A stretch of 64,000 nucleotides of DNA from Streptomyces radiopugnans (GCF_900110735.1 NZ_FOET01000013.1:105779-169778); one strand, 5' to 3'. Shown: positions 1 to 11,097, counted from the stretch's first letter. The notes: generated from the letters alone by a model not told the origin. Numbers and translations are program-made.

Positions 1-138
1 CTGGAGGAGCACGGCGAGGTCATGAACCGTCTGACGGCGACCTACCTCAACCGGCTGTCGGACCTGCTGTTCATCCTGGCCAGGTCCGCCAACAAGGAGG
101 TGGGCGACATCCTCTGGGTCCCCGGCGAGAACCGCTGA
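1..138 (+). CDS. Cobalamin adenosyltransferase, C-terminal end (partial)
   Basis: Only the last 45 codons lie in the window. The peptide contains TYLNRLSDLLFILARSAN, which I recognise as the conserved C-terminal helix of PduO-type ATP:cob(I)alamin adenosyltransferases, enzymes that add the adenosyl group to cobalamin. The reading frame ends in TGA at 136-138 and is followed by a strong hairpin. The body of the protein and its start lie outside the window, so the call rests on this one helix. In the Streptomyces genomes I recall, this gene sits close to the ATP synthase operon, which fits. Confidence 0.75.
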   Translation: MEEHGEVMNRLTATYLNRLSDLLFILARSANKEVGDILWVPGENR

Positions 139-161
139 CCCGCGGGGGGCTGCGGCCCGCC

Positions 162-210
162 GGCGCCCGAAGCCCCCGTCCCGCCTCCGGGGACGGGGGT
201 TTCGGGCGCC
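162..210. terminator. Bidirectional terminator between convergent genes
   Basis: A 21-bp near-perfect stem pairs 162-182 with 190-210 (one G-T pair) around a 7-nt loop. It lies between the adenosyltransferase tail and the convergent membrane protein gene, so it can serve both strands. There is no T-tract, as is usual in high-GC actinobacteria. Confidence 0.85.
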
Positions 211-236
211 TCCGGCACGCGCACCGGCGCGGGTCG

Positions 237-836
237 TCAGTGCCCGGCCGCCTCCCGCTCGGCGGGCCGGGAACCGCCGAGGTCCCGCGGCTCCCCCCGG
301 GGCGTCCTCGGCTTCTTGGGCCAGATCGTGTAGCTGAGCGCGATGACCACGCTGATGCCGATGACGAGGAGCATCTTGGTCTGCCACTGCACCAGCGACT
401 CGCTCCGCCCGGCGTCCCCCACGTACCAGACCGCGCCCTGGAGGAGCGCCAGGGCGACCGCCGCGCCGAGCACCGAGCGGGCGCACATCTTCCACTCGTG
501 GACGGCGCGCGCCGTCCCGTACTTCGGGGGCCTGGCAGGCGGCGGACCGCCCGCGAAGCGGTGGGCGAAGTGCCCGTCGGCCCACTTGATCACGTAGTGG
601 CCGTAGGCCACGGTGAAGCCGATGTAGACGGCCGCCATGCCGTGCGTCCAGTTCCCCTCGGCGCCGTTGCGCAGGTCGATCGCGGTGGCGCACAGCAGCA
701 CCACCTCCAGCAGCGGCTCGCACAGCAGCACGGCGGCGCCCAGCCGGGGCCTCCGGGCCGGGTAGCGCAGCGCCAGCCCGGCGGCGAGCAGCACCCAGAA
801 GGCCACCTCGCAGGCGATGATCAGTGTGACGACCAC
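237..836 (-). CDS. Small integral membrane protein, function unknown
   Basis: This encodes 199 aa from a GTG start with GAGGAG nine bases upstream. Hydrophobic segments are visible at about residues 4-22, 33-52, 66-84, 118-138 and 152-170, so the protein probably spans the membrane four or five times. The C-terminus is charged and proline-rich (KKPRTPRGEPRD). I do not recognise a named family. It faces the two-component gene pair that follows across a 167-bp gap, but nothing visible links their functions. Confidence 0.7.
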   Translation of the reverse strand: MVVTLIIACEVAFWVLLAAGLALRYPARRPRLGAAVLLCEPLLEVVLLCATAIDLRNGAEGNWTHGMAAVYIGFTVAYGHYVIKWADGHFAHRFAGGPPPARPPKYGTARAVHEWKMCARSVLGAAVALALLQGAVWYVGDAGRSESLVQWQTKMLLVIGISVVIALSYTIWPKKPRTPRGEPRDLGGSRPAEREAAGH

Positions 837-1003
837 GGCGGACCACTCCTCTTCCCTCTGCGGCTCCAGCCTGGCCGCCGCCCGGCCCCGGCGCGTCGTC
901 TGCCGTGACGATCCCGGACTGCATCCTTCGATGTACTCCGCCCGCTCCCGTACCGGCCCGTACGCGGAGGCGGGCAGCCGGTGCGGCGGTGTTGGATGGC
1001 AGG

Positions 1004-2305
1004 GTGAGCACCACCCGTCCCCCGTTGCCCCGCCCGCCCCGGGAGGACCTGCTGATCGCCGCCGCCGGCCTGGTGGGCGGGCTGGCGATGTGGGCCCTGG
1101 GGCTGTTCAACAACCCGCGCCCCCCGCTCGGGGGCGGCTGGGTGCTGCTGCCGCTGGCGGTGATGGCCCTGGCGGAGGCGCTGCGCCGTACCGCGCCGTC
1201 CGCCGCGCTGGCGCTCGGGGCGGTCGCGCTGGCCGGCGACCTGGTCACCCGGTCGCTGCTGGCGACGATCGTGATGTTCTCCGACGTGGTCTACGCGGCC
1301 GTGCTCTACGGCGGACCGAGGCTGTCGCGGGCCGTTCCGCCCGCGAGCGCCGCGCTGACCGCCGCCGTGACCGTGGGCACCCTGACCGCCGTCCGCGACC
1401 CGCAGGCACTGCTGGTGGGGTTCGTCTGCGGGCTGATCACGGTCGGTCCGGCGTGGACGGGCGTCATCGTCCGCGACCACCGCAACGCCGCCGCCGCCGA
1501 GCGGCTGCGCGCCGAGCAGACCGCGCTGCTGGCGGAGATGGACCGCGTGCAGGCCGTCACCGCCGAGCGCTCCCGGGTGGCCCGCGAACTGCACGACGTG
1601 GTCGCGGGCCACCTCTCCGCCATCGCCATCCACGCCACCGCGGCGCAGTCGCTCGACGACCGCGCCGCCACCGGGGACGCGCTGGCCGTGATCCGCGAGA
1701 ACAGTGTGCAGGGGTTGGCCGAAATGCGCCGTCTGATCGGTCTGCTGCGTACCGCCGGCGGCGATGAGGAGGTGTCCGCCGCACCGACCCTGGACGGCCT
1801 GGACGCGCTGCTGGCCCACGCCCGCAGACACGGCGCGGCCGGAGGGCTCTCCTTCGCCCTGCGCGACGAGCGCTCCGGCGGCCCCCTTCCGGCCCCCGTG
1901 GAACTGGCGGCCTACCGCATCGCCCAGGAGTCCCTGACCAACGCGCTCAAGCACGCCTCTCCCGGAGAGGTGACCGTCGTCCTGACCTCGCCCGGCGGGG
2001 ACGGGGAAGGGGACGGCGGCGGTGGTGGTGAGGGCTCGCTGACCATCACCGTCACCAGCCCCTGCGACCGGCGCCCCGGCCCGCGCGCGCCCGGCTCGGG
2101 CGCCGGGCTGGTCGGGATGCGCGAACGCGCCGAACTGCTGGGCGGCGCCTTCGTCGCGGGTCCGGTCGAGGCGGCCGGCGGCACACGGTGGGAGGTGCGG
2201 GCGGTACTGCCCCTCGGGGAGAGCGCCCGGAACGCCGCGGACGGCGGAAGCGGCGGAAGCGGCGGAAGCGGCGGGGACGGAACGAGGAGGAGGGGTGGAG
2301 CATGA
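1004..2305 (+). CDS. NarL-type sensor histidine kinase
   Basis: The protein has 433 aa from the GTG at 1004. An earlier ATG at 905 in the same frame would add a proline- and arginine-rich leader and looks spurious. Residues about 14-150 hold four to five membrane segments. A HisKA_3 phospho-acceptor helix follows with the motif ARELHDVVAGHLSAI (His197), then an HATPase domain ending in GAGLVGMRERAELLGG. The tail carries three exact 9-nt repeats (2243-2269) encoding a Gly-Gly-Ser linker. The stop overlaps the response regulator start as ATGA, so the two are translationally coupled. The input signal is not predictable. Confidence 0.9.
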   Translation: MSTTRPPLPRPPREDLLIAAAGLVGGLAMWALGLFNNPRPPLGGGWVLLPLAVMALAEALRRTAPSAALALGAVALAGDLVTRSLLATIVMFSDVVYAAVLYGGPRLSRAVPPASAALTAAVTVGTLTAVRDPQALLVGFVCGLITVGPAWTGVIVRDHRNAAAAERLRAEQTALLAEMDRVQAVTAERSRVARELHDVVAGHLSAIAIHATAAQSLDDRAATGDALAVIRENSVQGLAEMRRLIGLLRTAGGDEEVSAAPTLDGLDALLAHARRHGAAGGLSFALRDERSGGPLPAPVELAAYRIAQESLTNALKHASPGEVTVVLTSPGGDGEGDGGGGGEGSLTITVTSPCDRRPGPRAPGSGAGLVGMRERAELLGGAFVAGPVEAAGGTRWEVRAVLPLGESARNAADGGSGGSGGSGGDGTRRRGGA

Positions 2306-2964
2306 CCATCCGGGTGCTCGTGGCCGAGGACCAGTCGGCGGTGCGCGCCGGGCTCGTCCTGATCCTGCGCGGTGCGGCGGACATCGAGGTCGTCGGGGAG
2401 GCGCCGGACGGCGAGGAGGCGGTGCGGCTGGCCCGTGAACTCCGGCCGGACCTGGTGCTGATGGATGTGCGGATGCCGCGCCTGGACGGGGTCTCGGCAA
2501 CCGAGCGGGTGGTCGGCGAGGGGCTGGCCGACGTGCTGGTGCTGACCACCTTCGACCTCGACGCGTACGTCTTCGGCGCGCTGCGCGCGGGTGCGGCGGG
2601 CTTCCTGCTCAAGGACAGCGAGGCGGCGCAACTGGTGGACGCGGTACGGGCGGTGGCACGCGGCGAGGGGGTGATCGCCCCGGTCGTGACGCGGCGGCTG
2701 ATCCGGGAGTTCGCCCGTTCCTCCGCGGTCCCCGGGGGCGGGCGCCGGGCCGATCCCGCCGTGCTCGACGTCCTCACCCGGCGCGAGCGCGAGGTGCTGG
2801 CGTGCCTGGGCGAGGGGCTGTCCAACGCGGAGATCGCCGCACGGCTGGCGATGGCGGAGGCGACGGTGAAGACGCACGTCAGCCGACTGCTGGCGAAGCT
2901 GGAGCTGCGCAGCAGGGTGCAGGCAGCGGTGCTTGCCCAGGAGTTGGGGGTGACCGAGGGATGA
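2302..2964 (+). CDS. NarL/FixJ-family response regulator
   Basis: This 220-aa protein has an N-terminal receiver domain with acidic pocket E9-D10, phospho-acceptor Asp55 (LVLMDVRMPRLDG) and the conserved Lys in FLLKDSE. A C-terminal LuxR-type helix-turn-helix (about 152-212) reads LTRREREVL...NAEIAARL...TVKTHVSRLL. It overlaps the upstream kinase gene by four bases and is its cognate regulator. The DasR-controlled chitinase lies immediately downstream; two-component genes adjoin chitinase genes in several Streptomyces, so a role in chitin response is possible but inferred only from position. Confidence 0.92.
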   Translation: MTIRVLVAEDQSAVRAGLVLILRGAADIEVVGEAPDGEEAVRLARELRPDLVLMDVRMPRLDGVSATERVVGEGLADVLVLTTFDLDAYVFGALRAGAAGFLLKDSEAAQLVDAVRAVARGEGVIAPVVTRRLIREFARSSAVPGGGRRADPAVLDVLTRREREVLACLGEGLSNAEIAARLAMAEATVKTHVSRLLAKLELRSRVQAAVLAQELGVTEG

Positions 2965-2986
2965 ATTCCTTATTGGTGCATACCTG

Positions 2987-3015
2987 TTGACCGGTGGTCC
3001 AGACCAATCTACGCT
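2987..3015 (+). promoter_or_regulatory. Chitinase promoter
   Basis: A -35 hexamer TTGACC (2987-2992) and a -10 hexamer TACGCT (3010-3015) are separated by 17 bp. The whole spacer is occupied by the DasR-like palindrome. The transcription start would fall near 3022, leaving a leader of about 100 nt before the TTG start codon. Confidence 0.7.
2995..3006. promoter_or_regulatory. DasR-like operator (dre) in chitinase promoter
   Basis: The 12-mer TGGTCCAGACCA differs by one base from the palindromic core of the dre consensus (TGGTCTAGACCA) bound by the GntR-family N-acetylglucosamine regulator DasR. It also matches the 12-bp repeat element known from Streptomyces chitinase promoters. It lies in the spacer between -35 and -10, where bound repressor would block RNA polymerase. 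Confidence 0.75.
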
Positions 3016-3120
3016 CCAGGTCAACTGCACGCCCATGCCATGCACATGGCACTCTTCACGAGCGGCGCAGGAGACCCCCAACGGCCCGGTCCGGCACCGG
3101 GCCCTGTGCGAGGAGCGCTC

Positions 3121-4971
<1,851 letters not shown>

Positions 4972-5014
4972 CGCCCGGGCGGTGACCCGCCCCACGCACC
5001 ACCGGAAGTGACAG

Positions 5015-5050
5015 AACCGGGGAGACGGCCCGTAAGCCGTCTCCCCGGTT
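5015..5050 (+). terminator. Chitinase terminator
   Basis: A perfect 15-bp stem (5015-5029 with 5036-5050) with a 6-nt loop lies 44 bp past the chitinase stop codon. Confidence 0.85.
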
Positions 5051-5148
5051 CGCTGTCCGTGCGGGCCCTCCCCGCACCGGGGAACCGCCCAGGCTACATC
5101 CGCCCTCCCCCGGACTCCGTCCGGGGCCCCAGGCACCGGGAGTACCGC

Positions 5149-5604
5149 TCAGGCGACGTTGACCCTTTGTCCTGGGGGGGCCGCTTCGAGCCAGGCGAGG
5201 AAGCCGGTCAGGGCGTCCTCGCTCATCGCCAGCTCCACCCGGGTGCCGCGGTGCGAGCAGGCCAGGATCACCGAGTCCGACAGGAGCGCCAGCTCCTCGT
5301 CCCCCTCGGGCCTGCGGCGCTCCAGCACCTCGATCGCCTCCCGCTCCAGCAGCCTGCGCGGCCGCGGCGCGTAGGAGAAGACCCGGAACCACTCGATCCG
5401 ATCGCCGCTGTAGCGGGAGACGCCGTACACCCAGCCCTTGCCGCCGGCCTCGGCTCCCTCGCCGGCATCCGGCGCGTTCCACCGCAGACTGCAGTCGAAG
5501 GTGCCGCCCGGCCGCTGGATCAGCCGCCGCCGCAGCCCGAAGGCGAACAGCCCCAGCAGCACCAGAGCCAGCACCGCCCCGGACAGCACGAGAGCGAGGA
5601 CCAT
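5149..5604 (-). CDS. DUF2550 membrane-anchored protein
   Basis: This encodes 151 aa from the ATG at 5604, which has AGGAGG nine bases upstream. One transmembrane helix (about 2-22) is followed by a basic RRR stop-transfer patch and a soluble domain. The family, found next to the F-ATPase genes in actinobacteria, has no assigned biochemical role. It lies 121 bp downstream of atpC and may be cotranscribed with it. The name rests on position and general sequence look. Confidence 0.8.
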   Translation of the reverse strand: MVLALVLSGAVLALVLLGLFAFGLRRRLIQRPGGTFDCSLRWNAPDAGEGAEAGGKGWVYGVSRYSGDRIEWFRVFSYAPRPRRLLEREAIEVLERRRPEGDEELALLSDSVILACSHRGTRVELAMSEDALTGFLAWLEAAPPGQRVNVA

Positions 5605-5725
5605 CTTCACCGACCTCCTCGCCTCGTCCGTCCGTACAGCAGCCAGCAATCACCTCAGCCGCGGACCGCTCCGGAGCGATGATCCGGTGCGGTCCGCGGC
5701 TGGGGCACGTACATGTGCGCGGGTC

Positions 5726-6112
5726 TCAGCGCGCGCTCGCCAAGGCGGCCCGAAGCCGGATCTCGGCGCGGCGCTCGGCGGCGGCGTCCGCCTCCGACTT
5801 CGCCCGCTCCAGCGCGCGCTCGGCGCGCTGGACATCGATCTCCTCGGAAAGCTCCGCGATCTCCGCGAGCAGCGACAGCTTGTTGTCCGCGAAGGAGATG
5901 AAGCCGCCGTGCACCGCGGCGACGACGGTGCCGCCCCCGCTCTCGCCGGTCGTACGGATCGTCACCGGGCCCGGCTTCAGCACACCGAGCAGCGGCTGGT
6001 GGCCGGGCATGACGCCGATATCACCCGACGAGGTGCGCGCGACGACCAGGCTGGCCTCGCCCGACCAGACCTTGCGGTCCGCGGCGACCAACTCGACGTG
6101 CAGCTCAGCCAC
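5726..6112 (-). CDS. atpC: F1Fo ATP synthase subunit epsilon
   Basis: At 128 aa this is the usual length for the actinobacterial epsilon subunit, the F1 central-stalk protein that restrains ATP hydrolysis. The N-terminal beta-sandwich begins MAELHVELVAADRKVWSGEA, with the family motif DIGVMPGHQPLL. The C-terminal helical hairpin is rich in Ala, Glu and Arg. It is the last gene of the atp operon, 90 bp after atpD. Confidence 0.97.
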   Translation of the reverse strand: MAELHVELVAADRKVWSGEASLVVARTSSGDIGVMPGHQPLLGVLKPGPVTIRTTGESGGGTVVAAVHGGFISFADNKLSLLAEIAELSEEIDVQRAERALERAKSEADAAAERRAEIRLRAALASAR

Positions 6113-6202
6113 AGTGGCTCCTCGAAACTGGGGTTTTCACAGGATAACGGTGCGCGGGGACAGGGGGCGGGTGGACCCGCCCCCTGTCGTGGGGCGCGGA
6201 CG

Positions 6203-7657
6203 TCAGGAGACGCCCAGCTCCTTGGCCTTGGCCTTGAGGTCGTCCAGGCCACCGCACATGAAGAACGCCTGCTCCGGGAAGTGGTCGTACTCGCCGTCGG
6301 CGATCGCGTTGAAGGCCGCGATCGACTCGTCCAGCGGAACGTCCGATCCTTCCAGGCCGGTGAACTGCTTCGCCGCGTGGGTGTTCTGCGACAGGAAGCG
6401 CTCGATACGGCGGGCGCGGTGGACGACCAGCTTGTCCTCCTCGCCGAGCTCGTCGATACCGAGGATGGCGATGATGTCCTGGAGGTCCTTGTACTTCTGC
6501 AGGATCCCCTTGACGCGGGTGGCGCACTGGTAGTGCTCCTGCGAGATGTAGCGCGGGTCCAGGATCCGGGAGGTGGAGTCCAGCGGGTCCACCGCCGGGT
6601 AGATGCCCTTCTCCGAGATCGGACGCGACAGAACGGTGGTCGCGTCCAGGTGGGCGAAGGTCGTCGCCGGGGCCGGGTCGGTCAGGTCGTCCGCGGGCAC
6701 GTAGATCGCCTGCATCGAGGTGATCGAGTGGCCGCGGGTGGAGGTGATGCGCTCCTGGAGGAGGCCCATCTCGTCCGCCAGGTTCGGCTGGTAGCCCACC
6801 GCGGAGGGCATGCGGCCCAGCAGGGTGGAGACCTCGGAACCGGCCTGGGTGAAGCGGAAGATGTTGTCGATGAAGAACAGCACGTCCTGCTTCTGGACGT
6901 CGCGGAAGTACTCCGCCATCGTCAGACCGGCCAGGGCCACGCGCAGACGGGTGCCCGGGGGCTCGTCCATCTGGCCGAAGACCAGCGCGGTCTGCGGGAG
7001 AACGCCGGACTCGGCCATCTCCTCGATCAGGTCGTTGCCCTCACGGGTGCGCTCGCCGACGCCGGCGAACACGGAAACGCCCTCGTGCAGCTTGGCCACA
7101 CGCATGATCATTTCCTGGATGAGGACGGTCTTGCCGACGCCCGCGCCGCCGAACAGACCGATCTTGCCGCCCTTGACGTACGGGGTCAGCAGGTCGACGA
7201 CCTTCAGGCCGGTCTCGAACATCTCGGTCTTGGACTCGAGCTGGTCGAAGGCCGGGGCCTTGCGGTGGATCTCCCAGCGCTCGGTGACCTCGGACTCGGC
7301 CTCCGGCTCGTTCAGGATGCGGCCCAGGGTGTTGAACACCCGGCCCTTGGTGACGTCGCCGACGGGCACGGTGATGCCGTGGCCGGTGTTGGTCACCGGG
7401 GCCTGGCGGACCAGGCCGTCGGTCGGCTCCATGGAGATCGCGCGGACCAGGCCCTCGCCCAGGTGCTGGGCGACCTCGAGGGTCAGCGTCTTCTTCGCGC
7501 CCTCCTCGGCCGGGTCGGCGACCTCGACGGTCAGCGCGTTGTAGATCTCCGGCATCGCGTCGACGGGGAACTCCACGTCGACGACCGGGCCGATGACCCG
7601 CGCGACGCGGCCGGTGGCCACGCCCGCCGCAGCGGTCGGCTCAACAGTGGTGGTCAT
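6203..7657 (-). CDS. atpD: F1Fo ATP synthase subunit beta
   Basis: This 484-aa catalytic subunit synthesises ATP in the F1 head. The P-loop GGAGVGKT is at residues 170-177, followed by the GERTREGNDL segment carrying the catalytic Glu. The adenine-pocket region and the C-terminal DELSEED-equivalent (LGIDELGEEDKL) are intact. The N-terminus carries the short actinobacterial extension MTTTVEPTAAAG. The start codon is 5 bp past the atpG stop, within the same operon. Confidence 0.98.
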   Translation of the reverse strand: MTTTVEPTAAAGVATGRVARVIGPVVDVEFPVDAMPEIYNALTVEVADPAEEGAKKTLTLEVAQHLGEGLVRAISMEPTDGLVRQAPVTNTGHGITVPVGDVTKGRVFNTLGRILNEPEAESEVTERWEIHRKAPAFDQLESKTEMFETGLKVVDLLTPYVKGGKIGLFGGAGVGKTVLIQEMIMRVAKLHEGVSVFAGVGERTREGNDLIEEMAESGVLPQTALVFGQMDEPPGTRLRVALAGLTMAEYFRDVQKQDVLFFIDNIFRFTQAGSEVSTLLGRMPSAVGYQPNLADEMGLLQERITSTRGHSITSMQAIYVPADDLTDPAPATTFAHLDATTVLSRPISEKGIYPAVDPLDSTSRILDPRYISQEHYQCATRVKGILQKYKDLQDIIAILGIDELGEEDKLVVHRARRIERFLSQNTHAAKQFTGLEGSDVPLDESIAAFNAIADGEYDHFPEQAFFMCGGLDDLKAKAKELGVS

Positions 7658-7662
7658 AGTTG

Positions 7663-8577
7663 TCAGTCACTCCCCGCAGAAGCGTCGGCCAGCGCGCTGG
7701 CACCACCGACGATCTCGCTGATTTCCTGGGTGATGTCGGCCTGGCGGGCCTGGTTGGCAAGCCGCGTGAGCGACTTGATGAGGTCCTCGGCGTTGTCCGT
7801 CGCCGACTTCATCGCACGCCGGCGGGCGGCGTGCTCGGAGGCGGCGGACTGGAGCAGCGCGTTGTAGATCCGGCTCTCGACGTACCGCGGCAGCAGAGCG
7901 TCGAGAACCTCCTCCGCCGACGGCTCGAAGTCGAACAGCGGGAGGACCTGCTCCTTCTTCTCCACCTCGCCCTTGGCCTCGTCGAGGCTGAGGGGAAGCA
8001 GCCGCTTGTCGACCGGGTTCTGCGTCATCATCGACACGAACTCGGTGAAGACGATGTGCAGCTCGTCCACTCCGCCCTCGGCGGCGTCCTTGCGGACCGC
8101 CTCGATCAGCGGCCCGGCGACGGCCTTGGCGTCGGCATAGACCGGACGGTCGGTGAAGCCCGTCCACGACTGGGCGACCTTGCGGTCACGGAAGCCGTAG
8201 TAGGCCACGCCCTTGCGGCCGACGATGTAGGCGTCGACCTCCTTGCCCTCGGCCCGCAGCCGCTCGGTCAGCCGCTCGGCCTTCTTGATGGCGTTGGCCG
8301 AGTAGCCGCCGGCCAGTCCGCGGTCGCTCGTGACGAGCAGGACCGCGGCCCGGACCGGCTTCTCGGACTCGGTGGTCAGCGGGTGCTGGGTGTTGGAACC
8401 GGTGGCGACGGCGGCGACGGCCCGGGTCAGCTCGTCGGCGTACGGAGTCGACGCGGCCACCTGGCGCTGTGCCTTGACGATGCGCGAGGCGGAGATCATC
8501 TCCATCGCCTTGGTGATCTTCTTGGTCGCGCTGACGGAGCGAATCCGCCGCTTGTAGATCCTGACCTGCGCGCCCAT
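7663..8577 (-). CDS. atpG: F1Fo ATP synthase subunit gamma
   Basis: At 304 aa, this is the rotating central shaft of F1. The N-terminal helix MGAQVRIYKRRIRSVSATKKITKAMEM and the C-terminal coiled coil (RRAMKSATDNAEDLI...ITQEISEIVGGASAL) are canonical. The Rossmann-like middle domain contains LLVTSDRGLAGGYSANA. It starts 3 bp after the atpA stop codon. Confidence 0.97.
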   Translation of the reverse strand: MGAQVRIYKRRIRSVSATKKITKAMEMISASRIVKAQRQVAASTPYADELTRAVAAVATGSNTQHPLTTESEKPVRAAVLLVTSDRGLAGGYSANAIKKAERLTERLRAEGKEVDAYIVGRKGVAYYGFRDRKVAQSWTGFTDRPVYADAKAVAGPLIEAVRKDAAEGGVDELHIVFTEFVSMMTQNPVDKRLLPLSLDEAKGEVEKKEQVLPLFDFEPSAEEVLDALLPRYVESRIYNALLQSAASEHAARRRAMKSATDNAEDLIKSLTRLANQARQADITQEISEIVGGASALADASAGSD

Positions 8578-8580
8578 GGA

Positions 8581-10152
8581 TCAGCCCTCGCCCAGCAGCT
8601 TGCCGTCCGAGGTCTCGAACTGCTTCTTGAAGGAGGCGATGGCGTCCGACAGCGACTGGAGGGTGTCGTCGGACATCTTGCCGCCCTCGCGGATGCCGGT
8701 CATCAGGTCCTTGCGCTCGCGGTGCAGGTGCTCCAGCAGGTCGCTCTCGAAGCGCCGGATGTCCTCGACGGGGACGTCGTCCATGCGGCCGGTGGTGCCC
8801 GCCCAGATGGAGACGACCTGGTCCTCGGTCGGGTACGGAGCGTACTGCGACTGCTTGAGCAGCTCGACCATGCGCTTGCCGCGCTCCAGCGCCGCCTTGG
8901 AGGCGTCGTCCAGGTCGGAGCCGAAGGCGGCGAACGCCTCCAGCTCGCGGAACTGGGCGAGGTCCACGCGGAGCCGGCCGGAGACCTGCTTCATGGCCTT
9001 GTGCTGGGCCGAGCCACCGACTCGGGAGACGGAGATACCGACGTTCAGCGCCGGGCGCTGGCCCGCGTTGAACAGGTCGGACTCCAGGAAGCACTGGCCG
9101 TCGGTGATGGAGATGACGTTGGTCGGGATGAACGCCGAAACGTCGTTCGCCTTGGTCTCGATGATCGGCAGACCGGTCATCGAGCCGGCGCCCATCTCGT
9201 CCGAGAGCTTGGCGCAGCGCTCCAGCAGCCGGGAGTGCAGGTAGAAGACGTCGCCCGGGTAGGCCTCGCGGCCCGGCGGACGGCGCAGCAGCAGGGACAC
9301 GGCGCGGTAGGCGTCGGCCTGCTTGGACAGGTCGTCGAAGATGATCAGGACGTGCTTGCCCTGGTACATCCAGTGCTGGCCGATGGCCGAGCCGGTGTAG
9401 GGGGCCAGGTACTTGAAGCCCGCCGGGTCGGACGCCGGGGCGGCGACGATGGTGGTGTACTCCAGCGCGCCGTTCTCCTCCAGCGCCGCGCGCACGGAGG
9501 CGATGGTGGAGCCCTTCTGGCCGATGGCGACGTAGATGCAGCGGACCTGCTTGTTCGGGTCGCCGGAGCGCCAGTTGTCGCGCTGGTTGATGATCGTGTC
9601 GATCGCCAGGGCGGTCTTGCCGGTCTGGCGGTCGCCGATGATCAGCTGGCGCTGGCCGCGGCCGATCGGGGTCATCGCGTCGACGGCCTTGTAGCCCGTC
9701 TCCATCGGCTCGTGCACCGACTTGCGCTGCATGACCGTGGGGGCCTGCAGCTCGAGGGCGCGGCGGCCCTCGGTCTCGATCTCGCCGAGGCCGTCGACCG
9801 GGTTGCCCAGCGGGTCGACGACGCGGCCGAGGTAACCGTCGCCGACCGCGACGGAGAGGACCTCGCCGGTGCGGCGCACCGTCTGGCCCTCCTCGATGCC
9901 GCTGAACTCGCCGAGGACGACCGCACCGATCTCGCGCTCCTCGAGGTTGAGGGCGAGGCCGAGGGTGCCGTCCTCGAACTTCAGCAGCTCGTTCGCCATG
10001 GCCGAGGGAAGACCCTCGACCTTCGCAATGCCGTCACCGGCAAGGCTGACCGTCCCGACCTCTTCGCGCGAGGCCGCGTCCGGCTTGTACGACTGGACGA
10101 AGTTCTCCAGCGCGTCCCGGATCTCATCCGGCCGGATCGTGAGCTCCGCCAT
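8581..10152 (-). CDS. atpA: F1Fo ATP synthase subunit alpha
   Basis: The protein has 523 aa from the ATG at 10152 (MAELTIRPDEI). A longer in-frame ATG at 10203 would add 17 residues without family similarity, while AAGGAGAG precedes the chosen start. It forms the non-catalytic nucleotide-binding subunit of F1, with P-loop GDRQTGKT at 173-180 and the signature SVSRVGGSAQ. The gap of 120 bp to atpH is the widest between F1 genes here. Confidence 0.97.
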   Translation of the reverse strand: MAELTIRPDEIRDALENFVQSYKPDAASREEVGTVSLAGDGIAKVEGLPSAMANELLKFEDGTLGLALNLEEREIGAVVLGEFSGIEEGQTVRRTGEVLSVAVGDGYLGRVVDPLGNPVDGLGEIETEGRRALELQAPTVMQRKSVHEPMETGYKAVDAMTPIGRGQRQLIIGDRQTGKTALAIDTIINQRDNWRSGDPNKQVRCIYVAIGQKGSTIASVRAALEENGALEYTTIVAAPASDPAGFKYLAPYTGSAIGQHWMYQGKHVLIIFDDLSKQADAYRAVSLLLRRPPGREAYPGDVFYLHSRLLERCAKLSDEMGAGSMTGLPIIETKANDVSAFIPTNVISITDGQCFLESDLFNAGQRPALNVGISVSRVGGSAQHKAMKQVSGRLRVDLAQFRELEAFAAFGSDLDDASKAALERGKRMVELLKQSQYAPYPTEDQVVSIWAGTTGRMDDVPVEDIRRFESDLLEHLHRERKDLMTGIREGGKMSDDTLQSLSDAIASFKKQFETSDGKLLGEG

Positions 10153-10272
10153 CTGGGTTCCCTGCTCTCCTTGTTGGGCCCGTATATGTCTGCTACGGCC
10201 CAACTCGGGCCGCCAGTACTGCTTCTTGAGTTGGTTTGGTGCCTGCGGCCGTACCGTCCGCCGGCCGCCGGG

Positions 10273-11097
10273 TCAGCCCGCCATCCGCCGGGTCGCCGAC
10301 TCCAGGCGCTCCGAGACGGTGCCGTCGATGACCTCGTCGCCGATGCGCACCCTGATCCCGCCGAGGATCTCGGGATCCACGTCGAGGTTGAGGTGCACCT
10401 CGCGCCCGTACAGCTTCGCCAGCGCGGCGCCCAGGCGCTGCTTCTGGCGGTCGCTGAGCGGTACGGCGGTCGTGACCACGGCGACCGAGCGGTTGCGGCG
10501 CTCGGCTGCCAGCCCGGAGAGGGCTTCGAGCCCTCCCTCAAGACTACGGCCACGCGGCTGCTTCACGAGGCGGACGACCAGCCGCTCGGTGGCGGGCCTG
10601 GCGCGGCCCCCGAGCAGCCGGTGCAGCAGCTCGGTCTTGGCAGCCTTCAGCTCGTCGTCGGCGACCTTGCCGCCGAGGACGGCGCGGAGCTCCGGCGAGG
10701 AGGCGACCGTCCGGGAGAACCGGAACAGCTCGTCCTCGACGTCGTCCAGGGTGCCGTCGCGCTCGGCCGCGGTGAGGTCGGCCACGTCGGCGAGCTGCTC
10801 GACCGCGTCCACCAGGTCGCGCGAGCGCGACCAGCGGGAGCGGACCATGCCGGAGACCAGGTCGACGGCCTCGCCGCCCACCTGGCCGGCCAGCAGGCGC
10901 CCGACCAGCTCGGCCTTGGCCTCGCCGGGCTGCGCCGGGTCGGTCAGGACCCGACGCAGCGACACCTCGCGGTCGAGCAGCGCGGTGACCGCGGCCAGCT
11001 CGTCGGCGAGCCGGGCCGCGTCGACGGACGTGGAGTCCGTCAGCGCGTCCAGTCGCTCCCGGGCTGCGGCCAGTGCTTCGCGGCTCGCTCCGTTCAT
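10273..11097 (-). CDS. atpH: F1Fo ATP synthase subunit delta
   Basis: At 274 aa it is longer than the enterobacterial delta (about 177 aa), as is usual for Streptomyces. The C-terminal signature is visible as LNLDVDPEILGGIRVRIGDEVIDGTV. The subunit joins the peripheral stalk to the F1 crown. Its start overlaps the atpF stop as ATGA, which implies translational coupling. Confidence 0.95.
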   Translation of the reverse strand: MNGASREALAAARERLDALTDSTSVDAARLADELAAVTALLDREVSLRRVLTDPAQPGEAKAELVGRLLAGQVGGEAVDLVSGMVRSRWSRSRDLVDAVEQLADVADLTAAERDGTLDDVEDELFRFSRTVASSPELRAVLGGKVADDELKAAKTELLHRLLGGRARPATERLVVRLVKQPRGRSLEGGLEALSGLAAERRNRSVAVVTTAVPLSDRQKQRLGAALAKLYGREVHLNLDVDPEILGGIRVRIGDEVIDGTVSERLESATRRMAG

